A stretch of DNA of 64,000 bases, taken from positions 868,001 through 932,000 of the forward strand of contig SNVD02011482.1 of the NCBI GenBank assembly GCA_013180625.2. Direction: 5' to 3'. The DNA comes from Boswellia sacra (taxonomy: Eukaryota > Streptophyta > Magnoliopsida > Sapindales > Burseraceae). The position numbers were made by a program, and so were the translations under genes. The notes under the pieces are model-generated. The model did not search any database. It was not told where the DNA came from and worked only from the letters and a program-made list of their open reading frames with translations. This document shows, one piece after another, positions 12,851-24,997 of this stretch (the stretch's first letter is position 1; each line of letters starts with the position of its first letter).

Positions 12851-15424
12851 CCAATTAAGTTAGAACATTTATGTGGTAAGTATTTTATGTGTTTGCAAAA
12901 GTGCGACGGGAAAGTAATAAACCGTCCCCGGACGGTAAGGAGGACTTAATTGAGAAAGGGCATCCCAGTCATTTAAATGTATATTGAAAAATCTTTTTTA
13001 GCAAATAACAACTAAAAAGTTGAAAATCATGGCTGACCTCGAATCAGTATACAATTGCCAAAAGACGGCTGCATAGATCACCTCACCTCACCACCATTGG
13101 AACTGAGAAAAGTTAGCCAACGAGGGTCCATAAAAACCATAATCATCAATCCCTTGAGTTATTTTTTAAGATTTTAGAGTTTAAGTTCATAAACTAACTC
13201 AACTATTAGCTTAAATGGCTTAGTGTTAGACCCTTAGTCCTTGCGCAAGCAAGTTATGCCGAGACTTGGATGGGGCAGCAGTAGTGCATATCAACGAGAA
13301 GCGCACGGGTGAGTACTCAAGCAAAGTGTAAAAACGTTACGTGGTACACAACAATGCAACACGCACTAACACTAGCATAAGCATGCATATGGGGAGCAGG
13401 CACGTGCACAGATGGCATGCAACAGTACAGTGACATGACACATGGCATCAGGCAACATGATGTACAACATTAGCTTATGGTGCAAATTAATGGTGTTACT
13501 AAGCATGATTATGGTAATTATCCATGAGGGATAATGGCGCCTATTAAGGAGATAGTGGACAACTACTTGACAAGTGGGTTGTCATGCTTTTCTAGAGTGT
13601 AGGAAGTGGCAGCACAATTTAGGGCTGCATTTTGCCACTAACTTGGCAGTTGGATGAGCACAGTCATGTCCCTAAGAGTAGGAGCGAAACATGCGAAGTG
13701 GCTTGACTAACTCTTCCCCATGATCAAGGCCATGATCTCCACTAATAAGTAGTGGGGGATGCATGTGGCAGTGCAAGACCCTAGGTAGACAAGGGTTTGA
13801 TCGGGTTATTGTTGTATTTAATTTTTGAAAAACCCAAATTCGAGTTGAAAATCTTGGGTTTTGATGGAATCGGGTTTTGATCGGATTGTTTTGTTATAAC
13901 CCGATAAAACCCGACCCGATATGTATCTGTTTTAAATATAACTAATTCCACGTGTCATCATGTGATTAGTAGATAACAAAATATAACCATGCACATTACT
14001 AGACCAGGTTAATGATATAAATTCAATTCATTTGCTAACCCTAAACCTAATTGAAGTCCATTTGCGGCTCCTTTCCTCTGCAACCTCTAGAACACTTCAA
14101 AACCCCACTCCATAGTTTTGAATTGAAACACTTTCCTCTCCAGACTCCGGCTCTTTTATTTGGCACTCCTCTACTCCACTATCGCCAGGCATTCCTTCGC
14201 TTCATCGTCGTCGGCTCTCGCCTCCTTTTACCATCCTCTATCGTGGTCCCCTTAAACCTCCTCTGTCGCGGACCCCCCTCTTTCACACCCGTTCCTCTTC
14301 ACTTCATTGTTGCCCAATATAAACACATCATCACTGATATTCTTGTGCTTTTGAAGTTCTGGATATGCTTTGATTCATTTCAATCTTATGTAATATGAAA
14401 TAAGGAAATAAGAAAAGAAATTGTTTTTTTCCATCCAGGTATCTCTTTTCTGTAACTCACCTAGCAAGTTTTGCATTTTTATTTTCTTTCTTTCTTATTT
14501 TTCTTTAGATATATATTGATGTAGAAAAGACCGATTGAGTTGATTGGATTTGATTCCAATTAATTAAATGAAATAAAGAAAAAAATTGTTCATCTTAATC
14601 TTCGTTTAATCCGGTTTCCTAATGATCTCAAACATATCTTCTCATTAATTTTGTTGTCACGCTGTGTCCACTTTCTTTATTATTTTTATTTGTTTTAAAT
14701 GTTGTTTCTGATAATGGGATTTTGTTAATTTGGTTGTTGTTCAGCTCAAAGTTCAGCAGCTCTCTTACCTTTAACTAGTAATTTGTTTGGTTAATTTTAA
14801 GCATGTAGAGTTTATCAAATAAATTTCAGTTTGTTTGTGTAATGAATCAGGCTTTTGTTTAAGAATTGGCTCAGGTTTTTTTTCCTATATTTTTCACATT
14901 TTTGCTTGTATTTTGCAAAATCTAATATGGACAAACACTTTAATTCACATGGCCACGCTGGAATGGAATGAATTTTGAGCAGCTTTAAAATGAATTGAAA
15001 CTTAAAAGTTTGAAAAGATTTTTTTTTTGCTTGCTTTAAACTACTCTTGAAAGGTTTGTCTCTTCCTTGCTTTGTACTTTTATTTTTTATTTTTTTATTT
15101 TTGTCCCCCTTTTTGCTCATCTTTTTCCTTTTGGGAGGGTTGGTTTTGTTTTGATGTGGTTGTTTTTATTGTTGAGTTCTTTGTTTGGGGATGTGGGTAT
15201 ATATGTTGGCATTTGAAACTTTAACTAAGTTAAACACGAACAACCCGAACCGATCTGATGGGCAGGTTAGACGTCGTGTTTTTATATTTAAAAACTTGAT
15301 CGTCGATTAATTTTCGACAACTCGATAAGATGTCAGGTTACATCGGATTCGTTAAAACCCAACCCAACCCGTGCGCAGCACTATCTGTCCATAATTGCGT
15401 GGGTTCTATTCTATGACTTTCCTA
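12851..15424. other. Intergenic stretch with remnants of an older GGGTTT/AACCC element
   Basis: No gene is supported. Two short segments, about 13785-13925 (repeated CGGGTTTTGATCGG and AACCCGA motifs) and about 15230-15385 (CACGAACAACCCGAACC, then AACCCAACCC), look like the two subterminal regions of a hAT-like nonautonomous element in inverted orientation. No clean ends or target duplication could be placed. An open frame at 14051-14398 between them looks incidental. 12900-13780 holds nothing I recognise. Confidence 0.35.
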
Positions 15425-16059
15425 TAGGGGTGGCAATTCGTGTTCGCGGGTCGTGTTCGTGTCGTGTCGAGCTGTGACATGATAAAGATTGACTCAACAC
15501 AAACACGACCCGTTTATTATTCGTGTCACTATAACACGACACGATTATTAAACGGGTAACACAAACGATACGCTGACACGAATAATAAACGGGTCGTAAT
15601 CGTGTTAGACATGAACACGACCCGTCCAACACGATTAAGACATGTTTACATTATTGACACAACCCGATTGACACGATTATGACCTCTTAACACGATTATG
15701 ACACGTTACAGAATTAGGTTTCCAACTTTTGTTAATGACAAAAATATCCTAAGTTTTAAAATTTATTAGGTTTTTAAAATTCTATTTTTACTTTAAAATT
15801 TCACTACAAGAAATATGACATTTTAGAACAAATTTTTATGTGTCGAAGTTAATTTTGAAGCAAAATGTATCATTTTGCTACAAATTTGCGCATTTGTTTC
15901 AAATTCTGGACTTGAAATGTTAAGTATATTTTGCAACTATAGGTTTTGTTTTTGCAACAAATAATTTTGTAATTAAATATGGATTTTATAACAAAATTTA
16001 AATTTGTTGCTAATTCTTGATAATTTTTTGGCGCCAAGTTTTCCAAGGTAAATATTTAT

Positions 16060-16920
16060 ATTTAGTAACGATTTCTTACAATTAGTGACAAAAAGTTTTT
16101 GTTTTAAAACCTTTACATTAGAAACAAAACAGATTTGTAGCTGATTGTTATCTTATTTTTGCACAACTTTTCGCATCGAATTAAAATCTTTTAGATAGAA
16201 TTGTCTGGACTCAAGGACAAATTTATTTGTATCAAAATGGTGGTTTTTGTTATAAGATAATTTTGTAAGTAAAGGTTTTACTATTTGTAATAACATATTT
16301 AGTGATTAAAGATCGTTATTACTTATAAATGATATTTGTAGCTAAATGCATTAGTATATACATTAAACTTTTAGCGAGGATTGCATGGATTCAAGGACAA
16401 ATTTATTTGTTCCAAAATATTGGTATTCGAGATAAAATAATATAGTAAGTAAAGATTATACTATCTATAATAACATATATTAGTGATTAAATATCATTAT
16501 TACTTATAAAGATAATTTGTTGCTAAATGTCTTTATTCATACCTAAAAAATAATTCTTTCGGAGATAATTTTATAGAATCAATGACAAATGCATTTGTAT
16601 TAGAATATTCATATTTGATACAAAATAATTTAGTTAGTAAATGTAATACTATCTCTAATAATATATATTAGTGATTAAATATCGTTATTACTTATAAAAG
16701 AAATTTGTAGCTAAATATCTTTATCTTTACCTTAAATGTTAATCTTTCAGAGACTATTTCATTGAATCAATGACTAATTTATTTGTTTCAAAATATTAGA
16801 ATTTGTTACGAAATAATTTAGTTGGTAAAAGTAGTACTTTCCACAACAAAATATATTAGTAATTAAATAGCGTTATTCCCTATAAATGAAATTCGTAGCT
16901 AGCTATCTTGATTATTTTGT
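16060..16920. repeat. Four tandem repeats of about 180-188 bp, left subterminal CACTA region
   Basis: The phrase CAAGGACAAATTTATTTGT and its variants recur at 16212, 16392, 16580 and 16768, spacings 180, 188 and 188. Each unit continues with a segment of TAATAACATATATTAGTG, then an ATCGTTATTACTTATAAA-like stretch. Subterminal tandem repeats are where CACTA transposase binds, which is the likely role. Confidence 0.75.
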
Positions 16921-17494
16921 CCCACTTGTCGACTTCTTTTACGCACCACTAATACTTTCAGGTACTCGATCGCTCTTTAGGAGATTGAAAAATTAAACGT
17001 TGCATGTGAAATCAACACCTATGAAACAAAAGAGAAGAGTTACTTCCGTTGATTGATAGTATTGATTTGTGTAGAAAAAAATTATAAAGATTCAAAAAAA
17101 AATATGAAAGTGAATTGAAATTACCTAGTATGCAAAGAAGAAAAAAGCAATGGAAAATATCCTATGGTGCTATAATATAATAAATAGTTAAGGTAACAAT
17201 TTTAAAAAATTTTAAATTATACAAACCACTTAAGTACGTTATTGTTAAAATCAATTTTTCCTAAATCTAACCGGCAACAATTTTGGTCCCTTTTACCATG
17301 CAAAAACAAGAAAAATATTTTTGACAGGAAAGCATATATTGATTAAGAATTTTAACTTACTAAAAGTACGTTTCCCGTTAGAGTGTTGACCTTTCCATAT
17401 ATTTATTATCTAAGTTTAAGGAGCAATTAATTTCTAAAAGGGAAGTCATAATATTTTAATATAATTGATTATAGAATCAAAAATTTCATACAAA

Positions 17495-17537
<43 letters not shown>

Positions 17538-19972
17538 TTCGTTACTACACAAAGAAATATTTGGTTTTAGAAAATTATGTAAACAATTTTATATAAATAA
17601 TTTTTAGATGATATTATTATGTAGGAATAGATCACTTATATATACAAATATATTTACTTATATATTTACAATGATAATTTAATATAGTATACATAAATCG
17701 ATACAACATCAAAACCAAAACCATGTATTAAGTAGTTAAGGTCACTTAGCTCCACAAAAATATATTTAGTCATATATCTATAATATGGTCATGTATATAT
17801 ATAGTATAAAAAAAATGGTACAATGTCATAAATGAAGCCACGTTTATATAAAATTAAATTGGTTTAAATTACTATTACTTTGTACATGCATATTAAAGCA
17901 AAAAAAAAAAAAAAAAAGTACATGGTTATTATATTGGTTTGCTCTTCTTTCACAAACTAGATTGATGTCACAGCCTACCAACTAACTTAAGGCATTGAAA
18001 ACATATATTTAGTGACTATAGTATTTTCAATATAAGTTATTTAATATGGTCCCATTAGTGCCAACAATTATAAATTACAACCTTCTAATATATGATCAAT
18101 ATATTCATTATGTAATAGTATTTATAATAGAAGTACAAATTATCACTTTACATTGTGTGATGAACTCAACATAATAGTTATTTGAATATATACCATTTTA
18201 TTTATTATAAGATTATGATTCTTCAAGCAAAGTATGGGTTCTTTTTTTATAATCTTAGATTATTTAAAATAATTTGTATTAACATGATAAAGAAAATTTT
18301 GTTTCATATAGTGATTTGCAATCGACCATCAAATTAATGTTGAAACGCTTCTTCTTATTTTAATTACGTCAAATCAATAACTTATGATTGCTTTTCATAA
18401 CAAGTAGGAGCCACTTATGTATGTTTATTTAATGAATTTTTTAACATGTTTCATTAGATTTGAAACTATTGTTAATGTATATGATTATATTGACAACTCA
18501 AACGTATGATTGCTTTTCATAATAAGAATGAGCCACTTCCATATGTTTATTTAATGAATTTGTTAACATGTTTCATTAGATTTTGAGCTATTATTAATAT
18601 ATATGATTATATTGAGAACTCAAACTCTTTTGTTACGTTAGATTTGGTATGTTATTGTTATACAATTGATTTATTTCTTATTATTTTAATTATATCACTT
18701 AAGCTTATACTATACAATAGATAATCCATAGTGAAAATCAATTGATTGAGTTTCAGTTGATAAAATTTTTACATTATTGCACCCAAAACCACGGAGAATA
18801 CAAATCATATATTGATATTATAGTTCTCATTAATTGATTAAATATATTATTCATATGAAATATTGATAAATGTATTTCTTTCATGCATATAAGTATTGAT
18901 TTGTTATGTCTACGATTAATATGATAATGTTATAAATCAATATAATTAAAATAGTAAATTGATACTTATTTATAATATGTCAATGATATTGCTATGTGAA
19001 TTACTTGGCTGTTCATACAAATATATTTTTATATAATGTTCACATATGTCCTTTGGTCACGATTCCTATTTCCAATAAAAATTATTTCCCAAATACAATT
19101 TAGATTTGGTCACCTTTCCTAAATAATTCAGCTTTTCCCCCCTAATTTCATATTAATTTATTTGAATTTCCCTCTTACATATTTAATTGTTATTCAATTT
19201 ATTACTTGCCTTAATTAACTGATTTCTTTTTGCAATTGCCTTTCCCATCTACTGCATAATTGGCAAGATTTATAAGCACTTATAATCTTATTCTCTCATG
19301 CAAGAAGACACATATATTTGTGTCGCTCAACTTTCTTCCTCCCGTTTCATATCTTCACAATTTCTTAGTAAGTTTAAACTCTCCTTTTCTTTTTTCCCCC
19401 TTTTTCTTAAACACTTGAATAATACATATTTAATGTTTCCACTCTTCACATTCAGAACTACCCCAAGTCTCGGGTCAACGAAAACAGGCGACGACATCTT
19501 GAGCCACTAACTTCAAAGGTATTCCAGTTCAATTTTCTTTAATCCTCATCTTGTTTAGTTGATGGCGACTATTTTCTTTAATAAATCGTATTTGTTCAAT
19601 TCAAAAAGCAAAGAGTGATTCTGAAAATTCTGAATATGAAAAAGTTGTGCATGACTTAATATATTATAAGACTTTACTTGTGTTGCCTAGCATTCATTTA
19701 TTTATTATGGTGTTTGCTCAATTCAACCAGACTTTGCATTAATATAATACACAAAAATATTAAGTCATGTGGCAGGTGCTCTTTCATTAAGTGTTAGTGG
19801 TTTTTAAACTCTATTATAATGTTAAATAATATATTAACAAACTGAGTGTTATTTCTAACAATACGCTTTCCCTGTTGTAAATTTCATAATCGAACGCCAA
19901 GCAACATCATAAAATGGAAAATTACAATTTGGTTGTTGTAGAGTTCCAAAAAAAAAAATGTATGTATATATA
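16921..19972. other. AT-rich CACTA interior without a recognisable gene
   Basis: The region contains an AT dinucleotide tract (about 17502-17535), a poly-A tract (about 17899-17917) and a duplicated block. From 19260 to 19520 the sequence looks like a plant 5' leader (pyrimidine-rich, ending at AAAGGTATTCC, a possible splice donor) and may belong to the captured gene whose exon appears at 22583. That link is inference. No transposase motif was found. Confidence 0.4.
18383..18626. repeat. Tandem duplication, unit about 122 bp
   Basis: The block beginning TATGATTGCTTTTCATAA at 18383 recurs at 18505, with the same order of inner motifs (AGCCACTT, ATGTTTATTTAATGAATTT, CATGTTTCATTAGAT and ATGATTATATTGA). 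The two units differ by scattered substitutions. Confidence 0.8.
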
Positions 19973-20784
19973 TGTTACAAATTTAGAAATTATGCCTAAG
20001 GGTATTTGAGTAATTTTATTTGAATTTGATGGGCTTTAGGCTATGAAGTAGTTGTAAAACCATATTTAAATAAATGAGAATTGGGTTGTATTATAGTTGT
20101 GGGCTTGTGTTAGAATTTGGTAAGGATTAAATGGGTTTGAAAAATAAGTGGACTTTAGGCCCATGAATTAAGACCTTGTATATATAAGTGAGACATTAGG
20201 GTTCCAAAGGAGGGGAGGATTTTTCTTTCATTCGGCTATAGAAGCGGAGAGTCTTATGGTTACAGGGAGAGAGAAAAAAGAGAAGAAGAAAAAGAGAAGG
20301 AAGAAAAAGAGAGGGAAAGAAGGGAAAAATCAAAGAGGTGTACAAGCTTGGAAACTAAGTAGGGATTTTCTAACACTATACTTAAATTGTGTTATTTATT
20401 TTTATTGTTCTTAATTGATATGGGTTGCAATACATATGATTTATGGTTAAATTGATTGTTTGTTGCTTAGATGATGAATTACTTGTGAAATTATGTGCTT
20501 ATGAAGTGGAGGAGATGTTGTTTTTGATGGAAGTTATGATTCATGTGATTGTTCTATGTTCTTTGAGCTGCTGCATTTTTTTGGATTGTGATTTATACAG
20601 TTTTTCTTTTGTTTAGGAAAATAGACATATGAAGCTTTAAATAGCCACTGATTTCATTGAATTTGGATTTAAAATGAAATTTTGGTGAATTTTTGAAATT
20701 GGAGGTTGAAATTTGGAAAGGATACGGTTCATCCAACTAATCAAAACATTCTCACAATTTTGTGTTTTTGAGACTGACATTTAA

Positions 20785-21345
20785 TCCGACACGACTTGAC
20801 ACTTATGTGTCGAGTGTCGAGTGAGCGGTGTCAAGTGTCGGATGCATCATCTGACACTCGATGTCATCAAAAGTAGGCTGATATTGAGACTGATATCAAG
20901 TGTCAAGTGTCTGTTTATGAAAGTGTCGAGTGTTTGGTTATAGTATCGAGTTATAAAAGTATCGAGTATCTGTTTATGAAAGTGTCGAGTGTCTGTTTAT
21001 GAAAGTGTCGAGTGTCGGGTTATGAAAGTGTCGAGTGTCTGTTTATGAAAGTGTCGAGTGTCTAGTTATAAAAGTTTAGAGTGTCAAGTTATGAAAGTGT
21101 CGAGTGTCTGGTTATGAAAATGTCGAGTGTCTGGTGTTAAAAGTGTCGAGTGTCTGGTTATGAAAGTGTCGAGTGTCTGGTGTATGCACGACTCGACATG
21201 TAGTGTTGAAGGTCGAGTGTATGGTGTCGAGTGTCGAAAAGTAGGCAGATATTGAATGTCGAGTGACGAGTGAATCCGACATGACTCGACATGTAAATGT
21301 CGAGTGTCGAGTGTCGAGTTATGGTAGTGTCGAGTGTCGAGCAGA
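20785..21345. repeat. GTGTCGAGTGTC tandem array
   Basis: Units of about 24-30 bases of the form GTGTCGAGTGTCTGGTTATG with AAA spacers repeat more than fifteen times with variation (GTTTATGAAA, GTTATAAAA). The right end carries ATCCGACATGACTCGACAT, a phrase found again inside the MULE core near 47730. Confidence 0.85.
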
Positions 21346-21454
21346 ATTACAGAACTGACCCGATCCCTCTTAACAGGTCTGGATTTTTCATAAAAACTGT
21401 ATTACCTTGAGACTTATTTTGGAAATTATATTGAAAAGTTTATAAGGGTATACA

Positions 21455-21745
21455 TTGGACCTTGGATGGACTGTTTTGAATATGGATCCAAGGAGAATGC
21501 GGACATAAATAGTGTTAGACCTTGGATGGACCTTTTTGGATACGGATCCAAGGGGAACACGAATATAAACTTGATGTGTTAGACATTGGAAGGGCCGTCT
21601 TGAATACGGATCCAAAGGGAACACGAACATAAACTTGATGTGTTGGACCTTGGATGGGCCGTTTTGGATACGGATCCAAGGGGAACATGAATATAAATTT
21701 GAAATGTTAAACCTTGGATGGGCCGTTTGGATACAGGTCTAAGGG
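21455..21745. repeat. Tandem array with a 61-66 bp unit
   Basis: Five diverged copies of a unit built on GACCTTGGATGGGCCGTTTT, followed by GGATACGGATCCAAGGGGAA and CACGAATATAAACTTGATG. It lies within the probable LTR, after the GTGTCGAG array. Confidence 0.85.
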
Positions 21746-22569
21746 AAACATTAGATGAAAAATTTGATTGTCAGGTGAATAAGTGATACCTTGATGTGTG
21801 AATGAGAATAATTGCTTGACTTATTATAATTAGTTGTGTAACTATGTAATTGAGTAACTGTTTGAATGCTTTTGATTTAATATAATGTTAGAATATTTCC
21901 TATTGGGCTATATGCTTACCCCCTCCCTCCACAGGTATACAAAAAGATATTCGTACTAGTGGTGTTCTAGAGCTTTCCTAGGGAGTCTGGGTGTTTGCAT
22001 GCATGAGATGGTTTTGGGAAATGTTTGGTCTAGCCTAAGTGGTGATAGGAAATTTTATTATGTAATTATCAACCTATGTACTAAGTTTGATCATCAGTGT
22101 ATGTAAAGTATATCTTGAACAAATAGCTGGATGTTGTAATTGATTCATGTGATATGTATAAATATACGTATGAATTGGAAAGCGAAAAAAAAAGAGTGAG
22201 ATATTGATAATGTTTATTTATTATTTTCTTAATCAATCACCCTTAAAGTCTCTAAATAAGATATTTTAGGGCGTGACAGTTGCTTAACGTAGATTTGATC
22301 TTAAATGTATTACTATTTTACTTGAGTTTTGTTAAAAAAAGGGTAAAGTTGCATAGGCATTGCTTTTATTGTACATCTAGGTTGTAAATTGCAGGTTTTC
22401 AAGAGATATAGATAAGAATATAGCCTCATTCCATCCACAATAATGCATGATTTATGAATTGAAACCAAAATTCACAATAAGCTTTTATTTATTATTATTC
22501 ATATTTCTCCTCACATATCAAATTATTTGAATATATTTTCTCATTATTGACGTAATTATTGTAATACTC

Positions 22570-22985
22570 ATGACCTTGACAGGAAAATATGGCATGTGGA
22601 CATCCAAATTAGTGAATGCTCAACTTGATGGATTGCACCCAAAAAATGCAAATGTAGTATCTTTGGAATACAAATTCTCTGATGGTCAAGTGAAGACTAC
22701 AAATAGAAATTATCCACATAGGAGAAAGCTTTCGGCTATTAGAAGTTTTCCTCCTTATTGTGGGCCAAATGCACCTTACATTAGCAAGGAAAAACGTGCA
22801 AAAGTCCTTGATTCTTTGAAGAGTTCGGAAATGGAGGATCCTATTTGTAAAGAATACATAAGGATTGATATAAAAGAAGAGGAGACAATGATTTTAAGAA
22901 AGAAGAATTCATGAATGAGGTCGTGGAAAGTAACTTCCAAGATGTGGAAATCAACTCAGGAGAAATTGAAGAATCTTTAGAATAA
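22570..22985 (+). pseudogene. Captured gene fragment resembling the N-terminal half of SUVH5/6-type histone H3K9 methyltransferases
   Basis: After a good acceptor (CTTGACAG at 22582) an open frame of about 110 codons reads KYGMWTSKLVNAQLDG and then YPHRRKLSAIRSFPPYCGPN, APYISKEKRAKVLDSLKSSE. A basic stretch followed by (V/L)SA(V/I)R-x-FPP-x-CG-x-NAP, and then a Lys/Glu helix, is what I recall just before the SRA domain in plant SUVH5/6-like proteins. The frame stops at 22914; the neighbouring frame continues from 22911 as MNEVVESNFQDVEINSGEIE and stops at 22985. No SRA, pre-SET or SET part follows. It is either a transduplicated host fragment carried by the CACTA element or, less likely, an accessory CACTA gene. 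Confidence 0.45.
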
Positions 22986-24407
22986 TTTGTAGGTAGTAAT
23001 TTATTTTAAATTATTATATATGGTTACAATATTGTTGTTATTATTATTATTTTATAAATATTGTTCTTTGATTTTGATTTCCTTGTTAGTTCAAATTTTT
23101 ATAGTTATCATGATTTATTAAATTATGACATTGTCTAAAATTACATATTTAATTGCTTTTATTTATTTTTTTCACAAATGTTATATCAAAAAATAATATT
23201 TTTTTCAACAAAAATAATTGTCCATATTGGCATTTAAAAGGAATATTAATACTTACAAACACAAAATATACAGTCTTGAAAAACAATATATCATGCTAGC
23301 AATCATATATTGTCTTTAATGAAAACATTCTGTAACAAAAAATTTCATTTTTAATATAAAACATAGTCATAGTTGAAGACAAATAATCACAAATAACATT
23401 TAATTTAATACAAAAAAATTGTTAATAAAAGTATACTTTGGTATCAACATATATTTTGTCCCAAATGATACTTTTTCAATACAAAATAACAGGTAACTAA
23501 TAATTCAATAATTTGTGCTTAAAACTATTTTGTAAGTACTATAATTTATATTTGCAACAAATAAAGTGCAACAAATAAAGTCCTCCTAAAACCATACAAT
23601 TTAAATCGAAATTTAGTTGTTGCAAATTAAACTAATAGACAACCAAATAAATTTGTTGTAAAATGTATTTTTTAACAATTACTTGTCATTATTTACATTT
23701 TTTCAACTACAACTTTTGCTATATTCTAGAACAAAAAGCTTCATATCAAAAACATGCTTTTCATGTCAAAACTAATGTGTTGCTAAATCAGTTTATCGAC
23801 AGCAAATTATTTTTGAAGCCAATTTACATTTTTAACTATATCTTTCCAAATTTCTAAACCTATTTTCTACAATTTTTACTTCAATTTGTGACAAACAATT
23901 TCATTCAAGAAACAACCTTTTTTAGACAATATCTTTGTGTAGTTGAAAAAATTATGTGACAAAAATATTTTGTCTCAAAATAGTTTTCAAATCAATATTA
24001 GTCACTATTAAAAAATAATTTGTAACAAAAAATAATTTATAACAAATATATTTTTTCCGCAACAAAATATTTTATAATTGAAAGTTGCTTTTTAAGAAAA
24101 AAATATTGTCGTTGTTGAATGAATCAATAGACAACCAAATATTTTCGTTTCAAAATGTGTTTCTGAACAAAGTATTACTCTTTAAATAAACTTTTAATAA
24201 CAAATTTGATATAAGTTTGCTACAAATAATTTTCTCGCTAAAAATGTAAATTTGCATCAATTTGAATTTTGTCTTAGAAACTTTCCGCGACGAGGATTTG
24301 GCGACAACTCGGGGACGACTGATATTTTATTGCAGAAAACCATTAACAACAAAAAAGGTATTTTGCGCAACAAATTAATTTGTCTCAAAAAGTAGATTTT
24401 CTTGTAG
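22986..24407. other. Right subterminal region of the CACTA element
   Basis: AT-rich sequence dense in short motifs of the type TTTGTTGCAAA, ACAAATAATTTT and CAACAAAT in both orientations, mirroring the left subterminal side. No gene is seen. Confidence 0.6.
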
Positions 24408-24997
24408 ATGTAGGGACTAAAATGTCTAAAAAGTTTAGTATTTTTAAATTTAATATGTAATCGTGTCAATATTCGTGTTAATCGTGTTATCGTGTCAATC
24501 GTGTATACTATGTATTCATATTACTCGTGTCATAATCGTGTTTGTGTCAATATTCGTGTTAATCGTGTTATCGTGTCAATCGTATATAATATGTATTCGT
24601 GTTATTCGTGTTGCTTGTGTCATAATCGTGTCGTATCATAATCGTGTTCGCGTGTTGAAGACTCTTAACCCGAACATGACACGATTATTAAATGAGGTAA
24701 CATCTTCGACACGAATACGACACGAATACGAATATATCAAAACCCAAACCTGCTTAAATCTGTATTGTATCAAATCATGTTCGCGTGTCGTATAAAAAAT
24801 TGCCATTCCTACTTTCCTGTAGAGTCGCTGACAAAATTCATAACAGAAGCTCTTAATTATGCCACCCAAAATCCAAAAAGCTAGCCACGCAAAAATTGGT
24901 TATGATAAACTAAGCTTACTTTACCATTTTATCTTCTTCCACTTATTCATTCTTCTATCATAACCAACAAGCAAGCAGCTTCACCTGCCGCCGCTCC

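Larger units (their letters stand above)
19973..22278. mobile_element. Probable Ty3/gypsy solo LTR inside the CACTA element
   Basis: The segment begins TGTTACAAATTTAG and ends TTTAGGGCGTGACA, the TG...CA form usual for plant gypsy LTRs. It contains a purine-rich leader-like block (GAGAAGAAGAAAAAGAG region, 20265-20335) and a segment ending CTTACCCCCTCCCTCCACAG, both typical of chromovirus LTRs. It also holds two tandem-repeat arrays. No second LTR, primer-binding site or polypurine tract is present, and I found no matching 5-bp flanks, so the ends are approximate. Confidence 0.45.
15802..24407. mobile_element. CACTA (En/Spm) superfamily element, about 8.6 kb, no transposase seen
   Basis: The left end is CACTACAAGAAA. 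Reading inwards from the right, the end is CTACAAGAAAATC, so the terminal inverted repeat shows CTACAAGAAA on both sides; the outermost CA on the right is altered (GTAGATG rather than GTAGTG). The subterminal regions are rich in short motifs such as ACAAATTTATTTGT, typical of CACTA elements. Comparing the interrupted hAT-like copy with the intact copy B locates the insertion exactly, with a loss of about ten host bases on one side. No long transposase frame exists, so the element is nonautonomous. It contains a probable solo LTR and a captured gene fragment. Confidence 0.82.
15425..24811 (-). mobile_element. hAT-like nonautonomous element (copy A), split by a CACTA insertion
   Basis: The ends are TAGGGGTGGCAATTCGTG (left) and, read inwards from the right, TAGGAATGGCAATTTTTT. 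The flanks are CTTTCCTA and CTTTCCTG, a 7-of-8 match, as expected for a hAT 8-bp target duplication. Without the insertion at 15802-24407 the element is about 781 bp and aligns along its whole length, in inverted orientation, with copy B at 46659-47433. The interior is built of short CACGA/TCGTG palindromic motifs around CCCGTTTA and AATAATCGTG. No transposase is encoded. The target is the region just upstream of the first 4CL-like gene. Confidence 0.85.

Noticed and set aside
14051..14398. 115-codon frame
   Set aside because: Composition resembles an untranslated leader or transposon interior; no recognisable domain.
19298..19510. 70-codon frame in the CACTA interior
   Set aside because: Phe/Ser-rich, looks like a pyrimidine-rich leader rather than protein.
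20785..21345. CRISPR-like array
   Set aside because: The repeats are contiguous and degenerate without unique spacers, in a plant nuclear genome; this is a tandem repeat in an LTR.
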